DNA from: Haberlea rhodopensis
Lineage: Eukaryota; Streptophyta; Magnoliopsida; Lamiales; Gesneriaceae
Assembly: GCA_907163345.1 (NCBI GenBank)
Contig: CAJQUN010000154.1
Coordinates: 1,398,603 to 1,462,602 of the forward strand
Direction of reading: 5' to 3'
Length of the DNA stretch: 64,000 bases
The stretch's first letter is position 1. Every line of letters begins with the position of its first letter. Under the pieces are notes generated by a model. It was not told where the DNA came from and did no database searches. It saw only the letters and a program-made list of their open reading frames with translations. The position numbers and the translations under genes were made by a program. Below are positions 10,252 through 23,430 of the stretch, one piece after another.

Positions 10252-11548
10252 AGTATTGGTTCAGGGTTTGTTTCCTCTGATGTTGTGGCTGCAAGGAACC
10301 TGGAATGGATGTTCAAATAGATTGTTGTCTGTAATGATAATAACTGAATGAACTTTTGTGAAATGTATAATGACTATCCTTAGGGAAGTCATCCTAGGAC
10401 TTGTAGGTCTATGAACCTTAGTGCTCTACTTTCACGGTCATTGAATGTCCCTATTTTGATGGTGGCACGTTTTGACTACTTTGCTCTATCCACCAAGATA
10501 CTGGGTTGTACATTGATTACACGTCAAATTTGATCTTCATAGCATATGTGACTTCATTTGATCATTGAGTAGTCTTTCTCCATGCTATTGTTTAGAAGAT
10601 TTACTCTGCTATAATCGATGGAATAACACCAGATGTGTTAAATGCCATTTGACCATGTGGTCCTGTTTGAGTAATAAGTCCTTCATGGTCCGATGTCATC
10701 GATAATCTAGTATATCATTGGTATTGCATTATCGAGCTTATATCTGGAAAAATGGTCCAGGCGAAACAATTAAACACATCAAGTAAGTTATTGAGGTTAA
10801 CATCTCAAAGAATTAATCTCGCATCTTGTGAATGACTTACAGAATGAGGTTCGAAATGGACTTGAGCTTGAGAATTGTTTTGGATTGAACTTTATTCTGA
10901 TTAGATGGTAAAATCTTTGAGCAAGAACTTGTGGCAACTTCTAAAGCTTGGTGGCATTATAATCAAGCTTATTTATGGAACAGAGTTGCACTTCAAGTTC
11001 ATTACACAAACTGTGGATATCATGTGATTCCATATGATTCAACTATCACCAATGTAGTTTCCAGCTCTTCAAAAGTGACTATTTGATCTTGTGTATTCCT
11101 CTTTTCGATTTTTGTCATCTATGCTTTTAAATTTCATTTTTAGTCCTCTTTCTTTGTTTTTTTTTCCGTGTGCAATTTGTCCTTTTTCTGACCTGGCATC
11201 GATATTGCGTTGACCTGAGGGGCCAATATAGCGATCACGCGTTCAACATGACATCAATGCTCCCGTGAAAAAAAAAATGACTAAAATTGTTTGATTACAA
11301 GAGATTATAAAAATTGCAAAGATGCAAAGATAAAAATTTGCAATTTTTCCAATGAATGTACATTAATGCTTACACGTGAAACATGCTAAACATTGCAATT
11401 TTCAGGCTGGAGGAACAAATTTATAAAATTTACATATGAAAAATGTCTTATCACGAAACTCGATGTTGTGTGGGACAATTGGTGAAACTAATGGATACAG
11501 ATTATTCTTGAAAAATAAACGAGAAATGATACAATACTCACTCGATTC
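10252..11548. other. KIWI 3' flank and intergenic; nothing recognised
   Basis: The KIWI 3' UTR should occupy the first few hundred bases. No domain, tRNA or clear repeat was seen in the remainder. KIWI and the SAUR gene converge here. Confidence 0.5.
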
Positions 11549-11890
11549 TTATGTGGCCTGAACCCTCAAAAAAGTCTTGTTCTTGGTACCTTTGTTCATC
11601 CACTTTTCAAAAGCTTTTACATCATAAGGAATCCTGATAATTCCTTCATTACAGAAACCATACTCCTCTTCAGATTTACCCAATAATTCCAAGAACTTGG
11701 AATCACACAATGCTCTTGTGTAAACCATGAAACACCTTGGTTCATCGTCCATGCCAGTCGCAACAGGGATATACCATCTAGGTGTTAATGAAGATGATCC
11801 TGATTTTAATCTTATCGGATTCGGTAAGCTCGCGAATTTTCTCAATTTACATACTTTCACCCCATTACATAGTCTCGTGGATATGGACAA
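11549..11890 (-). CDS. SAUR-like auxin-responsive protein, 113 aa
   Basis: Single exon, as usual for SAUR genes. After a basic N-terminus, the SAUR core (about residues 37-95) includes PRWYIPVATGMDDEPRCFMV, then KFLELLGKSEEEYGFCNEGI and IRIPYDVKAFEKWM. It matches the family pattern of a beta-strand GH(F/I)xVYV-like start, LLxxSEEExGF and a closing IP(C/Y)(D/E). Where family members usually have GHF/VYVG, this protein has WYIPVATG, so it is a diverged member. SAURs commonly bind and inhibit PP2C.D phosphatases, which raises plasma-membrane H+-ATPase activity and cell growth. No AuxRE was checked in the promoter. Confidence 0.85.
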   Translation of the reverse strand: MSISTRLCNGVKVCKLRKFASLPNPIRLKSGSSSLTPRWYIPVATGMDDEPRCFMVYTRALCDSKFLELLGKSEEEYGFCNEGIIRIPYDVKAFEKWMNKGTKNKTFLRVQAT

Positions 11891-14209
11891 ACTCCGAGAT
11901 ATGTGATATGTTGTATCAATGTTTAGTAATAGACGCTTGGTCTACTAAAATCCTGCTTAGTGGAGACCTGAATATGCCGGACCTTTAGGACTTCTTCAAC
12001 TCTAGTAGACGGTACAAAACAACTAACACATGTAGGAGTTTTCGGGAACGGAAAAGGAAGATTTAAGGATGCGTAGTTACTTTGTATTCATTCATCAAAA
12101 GTCATGTTTAATGATGACAAATGATGTGTGGTGCAATAATTGAATTTTATAATTTTGACTATAACTACACATTAATTAATTATAATGATAATTACAAATT
12201 AATTATGTATACATGTGGCGTGATTTTGTTTTTTTTTTTTTTTTGTTAAAGGAGATTGCATGCCGTCAAGACAAAGTTTATTATATTTATTTTTATTTTA
12301 CAAGCGTAGAAGCTTCAAAAAAGAGGGTGGACACTTCACTTTGGCTCTTTGGTTTTACGATTAAGATTAATGATACAACATTTTATTTACTTTTATAAAA
12401 TACTAATTTTTTAAAATTTATTTTTATAATAATTTAGTCGTCTGAGTAGACAAATATTTGAAGGAATCTTCTCCATCATCAGTCTTTCACATTCACATCA
12501 CATTTTTTGGGAATACTATCCAGGTGGTCAAAATGATTTTCATGATGAAAAACAACTCATCTACGCCCATTCTAAATAAAATAAAATAAAATAAAACAGA
12601 ATATAATATAATATAATAAATTAATATGATCACAATCCCTTGTAAAAAGAATCAACATTTAAACATTAAAATAATAGCCTTGCAAAAAATATAATTTTAA
12701 ATTATATACAGCAGAATGATTTTTAGTGGCTCTCCATTATAATCAATTGGACTCGACAATTTTGAAAAATAAAATATATCAAACCACATAAAACTTAATA
12801 TTGAAGTTTATCGGGTCGATTATTCAGGACGTTCCATCATTGTCGTAGGTCCACATATCTTTCCGGCTAATAAATGTGAAATCTTTCTCACCTATTTTGT
12901 CAAGCCTGGTTGGAGAAAAGTTACGGGGAGTAAAACAACAAAATACGCTGATGGGCCTGGGCACGCCATTATTCTTGAACAACTTAGAGTCGGGTCTTCT
13001 TTTCACACTATTAGGATCTTTTCCTTCTTTTCGGGATCGAACTTCAATCGCAACATTTCCATAACCGGCCCTTATAGCCCTATAAAAAAAAATAATTTGA
13101 AATTCTATAAATCTGAAAGAATTCTCATACTGATTTATTTAATATAAATTTCATTCCTTAAATACTTTAAATGACAGACATAAATTATTAAAATTCAAGG
13201 TCCCTCTCGACTATATCCTATCAAAGATTAATTTCATCAATGGAAGAATAGTCATTCCATGCAGGGTTGAGCAATCAATTACCGATCAAACTGAATTTTC
13301 AAAAATCGAATAAAATGAATGTTCATCAGAGACATTCTTTAATAGTTAATACAAAACAAACATAGTACTCGCATATTTTTTGCATTCCCATCGTCTTTTA
13401 AACTTCTCACCTAAATTATATTTTAAAAAATAAAATATATATTATTTACTATGCAATGTGTGCGCTCGATCGTTAGTATCTGCTCCATATAATAAATCAA
13501 GAACAAATGATGATATGACAGTTACACTAAAGTACGATGACCAAATTACTCTTCTTCTACATATATATATATATATAAATGTGTTGGTATTACGATTATT
13601 TTCCAATTGTGAAAAGACAGTCTAACCCCTTTCATCTATCATTTAATTTTTTCCCTCCCACCTAAATTCTATTAATTCTTATTATTAATTGCTAAATTGA
13701 TTGTGTTATCACATTTTGATAACTTTCATTTTGATAATGTTTATTTTATTCCCATAACCTCCAATTTCTCTTTGGTGATTAAATGTGTTATTAACAACTT
13801 TGTTTTTAAGTTTAGTTGTGTTAAATAATAGAGGGGAAGCATAAAAATTGGAAGATTTAAGTGTAAAATTGACAAATTAATATTTTTAATATTATTATAA
13901 TTCTCATCCTAATTTTATCATCTATCATACCCATTTTCTTATTCCTCTTTTGGGTTCATTGCGTCGAATGGTATTATAATTATCTTCCATTTTTATTTTT
14001 TATATTTTAATTGTTAATAGTAATTAATTAATTGGAACAATTATAAATAAATTAATTGAAGGCCGAAAATTTTAAGGAACTATAGTTATATTATAATAAA
14101 AATAAATGTAACAGTAAAAATATAAAAAAACATAAAATTAACAATTCTAATATATAATAATACTCTAATTTATTTATATAATTTCTCTCTCTCTCTCTTT
14201 CCCGAAACA
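11891..14209. other. AT-rich intergenic region with simple repeats
   Basis: No gene recognised. Simple repeats are present: a T run near 12230, (taaaa)n with (taata)n at about 12565-12625, (at)n near 13560 and (ct)n at about 14182-14200. The SAUR promoter should lie in the first few hundred bases. Confidence 0.55.
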
Positions 14210-14218
14210 CATAAACCA

Positions 14219-14850
14219 GGCTAATTTAATTAAATAATGTAAAATAAAAAATAATGTAAAAAAATGTGAATTTTTTTTTTTTACAAAAATAAAGTGAAAC
14301 GCATACTGCATTTGCGTTTTTAAAAACGCATACTGAGTCTGCACTTTTAAAAACGCAGACGCAGTCTACGTTTCATCTAAAAAAAAAAATCACCAATGCT
14401 TGCCATCCACTCACTCTTTCATTGGCCCACTCTATGCTACTTCGGTGACTTAGTTTCAATGGCTATGTATTTTTATTATTATAATAATTATAATATTATT
14501 AATAATTATTATGATATTAATAATAATAAGTATAATAATTATAATATTAATATATGCTTTATTCATCATTAGTGTACGATCATTCGGTGACAAGTTATAA
14601 CGCGTCATACCCAACAATTTTTACCACGTAAGAAAGATCATGTATCATTTTGCATGTGGTACATCTGTTCGGAATGAGTTGTCTGCTCAACACTGATTTT
14701 TTTCCAAGTGACGCAACAATTATGACCATGTAGTCCTGATTAATTTCGATACTGATTTTATCCGAAATGACACAACAAAAAAATGTAATTACCCCTTTTT
14801 TTTAAAAAAAAAATGTTTTGTTGGAAACTTTTTTCACAAATTGATTATAT
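14219..14850 (+). repeat. Left terminal inverted repeat of the 14219 MULE
   Basis: About 630 bp, matching 15635-16232 in reverse complement over its whole length with small indels. It contains subterminal hairpin motifs of the aacgcagac/gtctgcgtt type, an AT-only stretch and the run gtaattacccctttttttt. Confidence 0.9.
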
Positions 14851-15634
14851 GGGCTAATTTAATAAAATATTATCATTTTTAAAAAAATTTAAAAAATAAG
14901 TTTTTTTTTTTACAAAACTAAGGTAAAAACGCATTCTAGGAACGCGTTTTTTAAAACTTGTTTTTATTTTTTTATTTTTTAAAATATACAAGCTTTTAAA
15001 TTTAGTTTCGATGTTAATTTTTTGTTTAAAAGATACATTGGTTCATAGTAGTTACTTATGGCCTAGAAGAGAATTATATTCTATAGCCTAGAAAATCTTT
15101 TTGAGCGACTCCATATATATTTTAAATAATAAAATGTGACCATTAACCGTACTACATAATTCATGTTTGATGGCATTAGCAACTGGTATACTGTATGCGG
15201 CGTTTCTCCTTCCATGCAATTTGGAATCTTTTACTTTGTTTATTTTGCTAATTTAGAGAATAAATGTTTATTGGAAATTATATTAATAAATCATTTGAAC
15301 TTTTATTAAAGATGATGAAGCTATAGCAATTAAAAGTGTAGACTAATTTTCGTGTAATGATCCATCAATTTTTTTAATCTTGATGATGTTAACAAAATTT
15401 GTTATTCTATTGCTAACATATTTTTTTCCCAATTAGTTGGCTCAGTTAATTATAATAGAGCAAACAAAAATGATCGTATAATTAAAAAAAAATTATCATC
15501 ATATATATTCTAAAATAATTAAAAAGTACCCCAAAAATCAAAATTCCAAAAAATTACAAGAAAATGTGCTATACAAATTAAAAGAAAAAATTAGTTCATA
15601 CGTGAATTTCTTCAAAATTAAGAAACGCATACAC

Positions 15635-16232
15635 ATATAATCAATTTATGAAAAAAGTTTCCAACAAAACATTTTTTTTAAAAAAAAAGGGGTAATTACA
15701 TTTTTTTGTTGCGTCATTTCGGATAAAACCAGTATCGAAATTAATCAGGATTACATGGTCATAATTGTTGCGTCACTTGGAAAAAATCAGTGTCGAGCAG
15801 GACAACTCATTCCGAACAGATGTACCACATGCAAAATGATACATGATCTTTCTTACGTGGTAAAAATTGTTGGATATGACCCGTTATAACTTTTCACCGA
15901 ATGATCGTACACTAATGATGAATAAAGCATATATTAATATTATAATTATTAATATTTATTAATAATATTATAATTATTATAATAATAAAAATACATAGCC
16001 ATTGAAACTAAGTCACCGAAGTAGCATAGAGTGGGCCGATGAAAGAGTGAGTGGATGGCAAGCATTGGTAAATTTTTTTTTTTAGAAGAAACGCAGACTG
16101 CGTCTGCGTTTTTAAAAGTGCAGACTCAGTATGCGTTTTTAAAAACGCAGATGCAGTATGCGTTTCACTTTATTTTTGTAAAAAAAAAAATTCACATTAT
16201 TTTTTATTTTACATTATTTAATTAAATTAGCC
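15635..16232 (-). repeat. Right terminal inverted repeat of the 14219 MULE
   Basis: About 600 bp, the reverse complement of the left arm. It starts atataatcaattt and ends ATTAGCC. A near-perfect small hairpin (AAACGCAGAC, loop TGC, GTCTGCGTTT) lies near 16088. Confidence 0.9.
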
Positions 16233-16241
16233 CATAAACCA

Positions 16242-18277
16242 TGACAAGATCGTTGCTCCAACTTATTTCTTGATTCTATCTTTTGAGTTTCTTTTTTTAT
16301 TACAAATATACAATTATAAAATATTTAAACAACTAAAATATAAGCATAGTTCAACTTTATTTTTCATATTAGTCCTTATCATAACTGAAAAAGTGTAACA
16401 ATTAAAACATAATCATTAATTAACTTTATGTTTACAAATTGTTTAAACAAATAAATATAAATATTACTCAACTTTATTTCTTTTTAAAATGTTTTTTACA
16501 GAATCAATCTTTTTTATTAGTTACTTATAAACACTTTTTCATTCTCTGCTTTGGTAACTTATTATTTATTCATCAAGATTTATATTCTAACATAACATGA
16601 TATTGTTAGGATTACTTTTCATAATTTATATAACATATAATGGAACATCCACATGTCAGACACTACTTCTTGCTAGTTATATCAAAGTACAATGACCAAA
16701 TTACTATTTTCAATAAAATTATTATACTAAGTACAATGACCAAATTTTCCTTCTTCAATAAAATTATAACTAACTTTCAATAAAATTATTACTAAACCAC
16801 CCTAGCATCACTAAATTATTACAAACCTAAATAACAAAATTGTTTAAAAACAAAAGATTCTATGTAACTAATTATATCAAGTAATTATAAAATTTAAAAG
16901 AATTCTAATTTTTTTTACAATTATTAAAAAATTATTAACATAAAAAATTTATTATATATGCATGCAACACATGTACATAAATAATATGTTATGCACAACA
17001 CACAACACACGTATTTTGATCCCCGACCTAGCTGTGATGGATAAAAGCTCATGTCCATTTCGGGTAGACTCGAGTTCGAGTCGCGCTTTGCGCAAAAATC
17101 CACTAAAAAAAAGTAACAAACAAACGAAGATCAGACAATGGTAAGAAACGCGATGCTATCTTTTCTCACCCACCTTCCGACCATTGGCCCAACCCTCCGT
17201 TGGCTGTGTAAGTGGGTGGGGCGGCATGGCGGAGCAGGGGAATGTCCAATGGCTGTACTTTTGAATTGAATGGATATCCTCCATTAAGACAGCAATCTCC
17301 TGGCTCTGTGTTGTGCAACATCATCGTCTTCCGGGGAAAGGAGGAGTGGTGTGTGTGTGGTGGGTGAGTGAGTGACATTACCACTGACTTTGTTTGTTTT
17401 AAGGAAGACAGCCTTTTGCAGTTGAGACAAGGACTTTTATCGTTGTTTCTGAATCAACAGTTTCAGTCTTGAGATATTTATTGGAAGATTAATATGAAAT
17501 GGACATTATTTCAACCTAAATCCTGAGTTTTGTGTTTGATCGAGAGTATTCTCTCATATATTCACATAATCGAACTTTTGGAACTTATCAATGCTCTATT
17601 CTTGTAGAGTTTGACCTTTCACACCGAGGCTCCTATTTATTCTTTTTTCCTTTTGTCCATAAGCAAACATATATTAAAGGAGCGCTAAAGGTGCTAAACC
17701 TGAAAAAAGTGCTACAATACAACAAAAATGTTGTCTCCCCAACACTAACAGAAATAGACTGGAGGTAAAAGCTAGACCAATTACAATATTCAGCAAGCTA
17801 CAGGCTCCAGTCGCAGAGTAAGGGAGGATTTGCTGAAATCCAATGCCAAGATCTAAATTTAATTAGGTCAACTATTGAAACCTTTGAGGTTCTTGCTTCT
17901 TTAAGTAATTGGCCAACGTGATATCACAATTTTATTCTACTCTTTGAGTCCGTTCTGTTTCATTTTGGCGACGTATGCAGCCTTGTTTTTTTTCTCCTCA
18001 ATTTTTGGTTTTTTGCATGTCGTTCTTTTATTCTATGTTTGTTATATTATTTTCACGTGACTTCGATTTTAGAACATTTGTAAAACCTGTGTTGATTGTG
18101 ATTATTGATTATTGTGGTTCATATACTGATATGGACGCATAAATCTTGATAAGGGTGCAAAAAATACTAATATAAAAAATAAGGGTAAAAAAAATTTAGA
18201 TGGTCAAAATATAATTTTAGGAGGGTAAAAAATATAATTTTTGAGGGATAAAATGTAATTTTTAGGGTGTAAAATTA
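16242..18277. other. AT-rich intergenic region; no gene recognised
   Basis: Several short ORFs show no domain. The only structured item is the SINE-like piece at 17025-17115. Confidence 0.5.
17025..17115 (+). repeat. tRNA-derived SINE-like fragment
   Basis: A box-A-like ctagctgtgatgg is followed about 45 bp later by a box-B-like cgagttcgagtc, then an A-rich end (actaaaaaaaagtaac). The spacing and tail fit a short SINE head. I could not find target duplications, so this is tentative. Confidence 0.4.
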
Positions 18278-21200
18278 TAGCTGTCAACCGTACCGGGCGG
18301 CACGGCCCATGGCGCTACAGTGAAGGGTCGTGCTGCTGTTCATGGACCGGATCGGACCGGATCCAACCGATCCCGAGTTCGAAAGGAGTGGAACCGGACC
18401 AATCCGGTTCCGAAACAGATTGGTTCGGTTTCGGTTCCATGGCCCAAATCATGGAACCAGTCCGATTCGGCAACCCGGATCCAATAGTCCGAATTGGGTC
18501 CGGATTACACCCGTTCCAACAGGAACCAGTTAGGCGATCGATGGCCAAATTCTCGGCAATCGATCGCCAGTGCACCATATTTAAAAAAAATTACGGCTTT
18601 TGGCGATCGAAATAGTTTACTTTTTTTTCTTCCAGATTTGCATTCAACCCAAATCGTATACATAGTTTATTGAATATGAAAAACAACGTAAAAGCTACAA
18701 CATTTGAAATTTATCAAAAAAAATACATTATTCATCATAATTGATTAGTATAATCTTGGCCAATTCTTCTTCTTCTTCGGAACTTTCGTTGCCGAACTCG
18801 TCGACTCCTCCTTGTCTCTTATTTATTCTCTCAGCATCGAACCAATATTTTAGCAGCGTAAGCATGCACACTGATTCTGGTTTTAGAGAAACTCTAAAGT
18901 CTCCAACGAGTCGACCACAAGTTGAGAATGCCGACTCCGATGCGAAACTGGATGTTTGGACTCCAAATACATCTCTAGCCATTTTGGCTAAGACCGGATA
19001 TTGTCTTGTGTTTGCTTTCCACCACTCTAGTACGTCAACATTTTCATATTTACTGAACATTTGACCCAGGAAGAACTGCAACTCATTTGAAGAGGTAGAT
19101 GACACTCAGCTTCCTCTCTGCTTCTTTCTTCTAAGGCTCCTCAACAGATTAATCTCACCGCTTAGTGACTGAGTAGCGTCTTCTCCTCCTCCTCCTCCTC
19201 CTCCTATACGTCACGATGAGCTTTGTCCTGTTCACTATTGTTCAATCCAAACATATTTTGAAAAGAATGCATGATTGACGTCTTTTGATCGTCAACATCC
19301 TTATCCAAAATTTTGGTGTAATATTCAAAAAGTATCGAAAGATCCTAGACCCTGACTTGGGTCTAACGGTGTAGATATACAGTGCACGTGTGGAATATGT
19401 TCCAAATATTTTTTAAACTTCTCCTTCATACGATAAACGAACGACGACAGTTCAATTTCATCTCTAAATTCAATAAATTTACAAAACATGTTAAATACAA
19501 GTGGAAGAAAATAATGAGAAGTAGGATAATAAACACCGGAGAAATGATCTGTTGTTTCTTTAAAAGTTGATAACAAAGTAGTTAAATTATTAACAAAATA
19601 CCAATCCTTATCAGACAATAAATAACTTTCATCATTTTCATGCATTTGATAAGAGTTATAAAAAGAAGTTAAAGCATCTTGATAAGGTAACATCGATTCT
19701 AACATTGTATGCAAATAATTTCATCGAGTTGCAATGAGCGGTGAAAAAAGAGTAAACCGAATATTCTGACTTGCACACGTATGTTTCCAACCACGCTTAA
19801 TGCGTGATTGTCGTATCCATTGACAACAGTTTTTAAGTTTATCTATGCTACTACATTCATCATCTTCATAATCAACTTTTACAGCTAAATTAATTATATG
19901 ACATGCACATCTAACATAGAAAAAAAATATCATTAAGCATTAGTCGTAAATGTATTTTAAGTTCACGCATGCCGCCGTATTATTTGATGCATTGTCAAGT
20001 GATCGAAAAATTTTATCTTCAATTCCATAAAATCTACAAACATTAACAATAAATTTATCAATTTGGGAACCAATATGTGCTGATTTTAATTCATCAAGTG
20101 AGAAATTCTTTTTTGCAAACACTAGCTATCATCAATCCAATGACAAGTAATAACAAGAAAAGAAAGTTGTGTGGTATTCGTCCAAATATCAGTAGTTAAA
20201 CTAATCTGCAGTTTGTAGAAGAAAGATGATCAACTAAAGTTTTACGGTAATCGATAAACACATCCACAATATTTCTTTTCAAAGTGTGCCTAGAAATATG
20301 AGATAAACATGGTTGGATACCATAAGAAAATTCAATAAAGCCATTGCTTTCAGAAAACAAAAAAGAAGTTGACATCTAACAACAAAACGAACGAATAATC
20401 TTTTGTTCTTTTTCTGGTGTTAAGATAAAATTAGTGCCGGATCGAGGATTAATTTGAAGTTGTGTTGGTTCTCTACCTAATGGTTGTAAAGTAAAAGCAT
20501 CAAAATTAGTTTCTTAACTAGATATTTATTAAAAGTTCGTGTACCGCCTGCGGAACCACATGTTTTATAAATATACTTGGTTTTACATATTTTACAAATA
20601 ACAACATATTCGTTCGTACCTGATTTTGTCTCGACATCAAAATGACCCAAACATTGCTTCGTTTGGGAATGTTACTCGGGCGACTTTTAGAGATGGTAGT
20701 TGCGGATGACCAGTGGGGTGTGGCAAGCTCTACAAAACTAATAATAATATGATAATAACAAATCGACAATAAAATTGCAAGAATATAATGGTATGGAATA
20801 AAATTGTATGGAATATTGGAATTATATGGGAAAATGGGATAATTGAATGAAAGAGTAGGAGTGTATTATTAAGAGAGTTGGAATTATATGAAATTGGAGA
20901 AGAAAAATGAGGTATTTATAGAAAAAATTTAAGTACAAATTTTTTTTATCCATTTTCCAACAGCTAAAATAGCCGTTGGGCAACGTCTGTGGGTGGCCAA
21001 CGACTATATAGCCGTTGGCCCCCTTTTTTTATTTTTATTTTTAAATTTGTTACGGTTCTAGTTCCAACCGAAATCGGAAGAGGTTACTGCAGGTTCTGTT
21101 GGAACCGGAACTGCCTGATTGGCGATTCCGATCTAGCGGAACCACTCTGATCCGGGTAAATCCTGGATCGGGTTTCGGTTTGTAACCGGACTAACCGGTT

Positions 21201-21355
21201 TCGGTTCCGAACCGGAACCGACCGGTCCGGTTTCAGATCGGTCCAGTTAGTCCGACCTAATAAGCAGCCTGAGTGTCAGCACGACCCGTTTCCAAATCGT
21301 GCCGACACGACAAAATTGGTCGTATCGATTCGGCACGGCCAGTTTGACACATCTA
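18278..21355 (-). mobile_element. Decayed hAT-superfamily DNA transposon
   Basis: The outer ends are partly inverted copies: TAGCTGTCAA on the left and TAGATGTGTCAAA read inward from the right, both followed by GC-rich sequence with GGGTCGTGCTG. Both ends are packed with ccggttcc/ggaaccgg-type subterminal motifs (18340-18510, 21060-21240), probable transposase-binding sites. A transposase pseudogene lies between them. No 8-bp target duplication was found, so the edges may be off by a few bases. Confidence 0.7.
18728..20750 (-). pseudogene. hAT transposase remnant (BED finger, RNase H-like fold, dimerisation domain)
   Basis: Read right to left the pieces follow normal hAT order but in shifting frames. 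Near 20640-20520 there is a BED-type zinc finger with its CxxC (ICKICK); the His position looks replaced by Tyr. Near 20120-19940 is VCRFYGIEDKIFRSLDNAS, then CACHIINLAVKV (about 19900). The middle part at 19714-19325 contains LSTFKETTDHFSG. The C-terminal dimerisation domain at 19105-18728 has VLEWWKANTRQYPVLAKMAR and SAFSTCGRLVGDF. Frame breaks and stops between pieces show that it is dead. Such transposases cut and paste DNA. Confidence 0.85.
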
Positions 21356-21955
21356 GGTCAAACGCAATATTGAAAAAAATAGTTTTTTTTAGATAATAAA
21401 TTTTTTTTGGCATGGTGTCCCCCTTGCCCAAGGATAAATCATTATATCCCATTTCACTCATATATATGATTACGGACTCACGAAATCACGATGCTCACAT
21501 CATCGGTATTACAACTTTGTTTTTAAAACTAGGGTTTATTTCATCGGCTGTAATATTTTTTTTTTCTTTTTTTGTTTTGGCTCTGAACAACCTATAAACT
21601 TCTTTTACGCATGCGCATTGTTCATCTTATTATTTTAGTCTTTCTAATCCATTGTTCTCCTAAAAATAACACACAAATTCTCATCAAGTGTTCTGTCAAA
21701 CTTGGAGAATTCCATGGGTTACCTTTAGTCAATTGGTTACTTTGGGGAGTCCAAGAGTCATTTGACTTGGAGAAGTTTTGAAAGTCAACCAAGTCAGTGA
21801 AATACCAAAAATATTAAGGAATCATTTTCGTGTGAAAAATAAAAATCTACATTCTTGAGTCATTCATTATTTGACTCGAGTTCTAAAATAATTAGAATTA
21901 AAAATAATTACATTATCCATATATTTCAAAATCATTTATCATCTCATCATACGAA
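21356..21955. other. Intergenic spacer between hAT and copia elements; nothing recognised
   Basis: AT-rich and without a convincing ORF. It ends in CAAAG (21956-21960), the left target duplication of the copia element. Confidence 0.5.
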
Positions 21956-21960
21956 CAAAG

Positions 21961-22352
21961 TGTTAGCATATTTGCCCTGCAAGCCAAAAGTTGGTCTATT
22001 GGTCTTATGCACCCAAAGCCCATTAGTTACTTAATGACCCTATAAATATGTCATTCAAGTTTCTGAGAAAGAAAGAGACTCCATTCAACACAATTCCATT
22101 CACTCTCATAGAAACGTTAACACCAAACTAGCACTGGTGTTGGCTTGTAGATCTGGTCAGGTTGATTGGACTCGAGGACCACCGACATCAGATTGATTTC
22201 GCTGTTATCGGTAATTCTCTTTTCGTGCATTATATTCGATTTATGCATGTTAATATATGAATCAGGCGCGTTCGACCGTCCCCGGGTCAGATCTGTTTAT
22301 TGTATTATTTTCGCTGCGTTTGGATCTGGCGCCGGGGTACGGAAACCCAACA
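21961..22352 (+). repeat. 5' LTR of the 21961 copia element
   Basis: 392 bp, TG...CA. The likely TATA is cctataaatatg near 22040. Paired with 29672-30064. Confidence 0.93.
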
Positions 22353-22353
22353 G

Positions 22354-22371
22354 TGGTATCAGAGCCAGGTT
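22354..22371 (+). other. Primer binding site (initiator tRNA-Met)
   Basis: TGGTATCAGAGCCAGGTT starts two bases after the LTR. It is complementary to the 3' end of plant initiator methionine tRNA, the usual copia primer. Confidence 0.88.
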
Positions 22372-23103
22372 GCGTTTTGAATATATTTGATAATTATTTT
22401 TATTAGATCGTTTCCAATCAATACTAATCGCTTATGAATTTCAGAAATTACGGAGTCCGGAAAATATAGAAAATACATTAAAAAGTGTTTCAATGGAGAC
22501 CAAATGGTTACTGTTCATCGCCACCATGGTTGGCCGACAGCCGCGAGGCGGCGAATGGCCAGGCGGCAATCGGAGACGCCAAGGAGTTGTCGCGTGCGAG
22601 ACTCGTTCGAACTTCTGCAATCGTTGCTGATGGATTTCGATCGAGCATGTTTGCAGAAGAAATTCGAACCGCCATGAATCTTGCAATTGTTGCATATGGT
22701 AATCGCAAGGGTTTATGCGATTTCTCTTCATGTCGTGTTCGTTGTTCTGACCAGCGATCGAGCGGCGAAAGGGGAGGAGACGGTGGTGGCACGGATGGTA
22801 ACCTTAGGTGGTGGCACGGATGGTAACCCTAGGCGGCCTGAAATTTCAATCCCTAACCCTAATTTCTGGATTTTGGGGGGGAGATGAACAGTGTCGTCCG
22901 AAAATTTAAAAAAAAATAAAAAAAAAATTCTTAAATCCGAAAATTTGGATTATTTTTTGGGTTGAAATTGCATTTTCTAATTTTTGGATCCAAATTGTTT
23001 GGAGTCCATAAAATTTTTAGGTCTTTTTAGATGTTTTGTCCGGATATTATTTTGAAATAAATCATAATACTTAATTAATTAAAAATATGATTATTAAATT
23101 ATT

Positions 23104-23430
23104 AAGTGTAAAATAGAGATTTTACAAGCAATTGAAAATTTAATTAATTGGAAATTAAATGAAAATGTATCATTTAGTTTGTTAATTTTATTTTTGATTA
23201 ATATTATGATTACAAGGTAAAATAGAGATTTTACCAAGTAATTGAAAATTGAATTAATTAGATATTAAATGAAAGTGTTTCATTTAGTTTATTAATTTTA
23301 TTTTTGATTAATATGATGATTAAAAGGTAAAATAGAGATTTTACCAATTTATTGAAATTTAATTAATTAGAAATTAAATAAAATGGTTTTATTTAATGTG
23401 TTAATTTTATTTTCAATTAATGATGCGATT
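23104..23430. repeat. 110-bp tandem repeat, 3 copies, in the copia leader
   Basis: Copies begin near 23104, 23214 and 23324. Each has gtaaaatagagattttac followed by an AT-rich block ending tttttgattaatat. The copies diverge from one another, so the array is old. Confidence 0.85.

Larger units (their letters stand above)
14219..16232. mobile_element. Non-autonomous Mutator-like element (MULE) with long terminal inverted repeats
   Basis: The left end reads GGCTAATTTAATTAAATAAT and the right end is its reverse complement, ending ATTAGCC. Both sides are flanked by the same 9 bases, CATAAACCA (14210-14218 and 16233-16241). Long inverted ends with a 9-bp target duplication are the hallmark of the Mutator superfamily. 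The ~0.8-kb middle codes for nothing I recognise, so movement would need a transposase from elsewhere. Confidence 0.87.

Noticed and set aside
12824..13006. 60-codon minus-strand ORF, overlapped by a plus-strand ORF
   Set aside because: Short, AT-rich surroundings and no motif.
14219..16232. Possible engineered or viral inverted-repeat construct
   Set aside because: The 9-bp target duplication and degenerate arms are those of a natural MULE. No vector or viral genes.
17166..17384. 72-codon minus-strand ORF with a GC-richer composition
   Set aside because: No recognisable domain, splice context or homology I could name.
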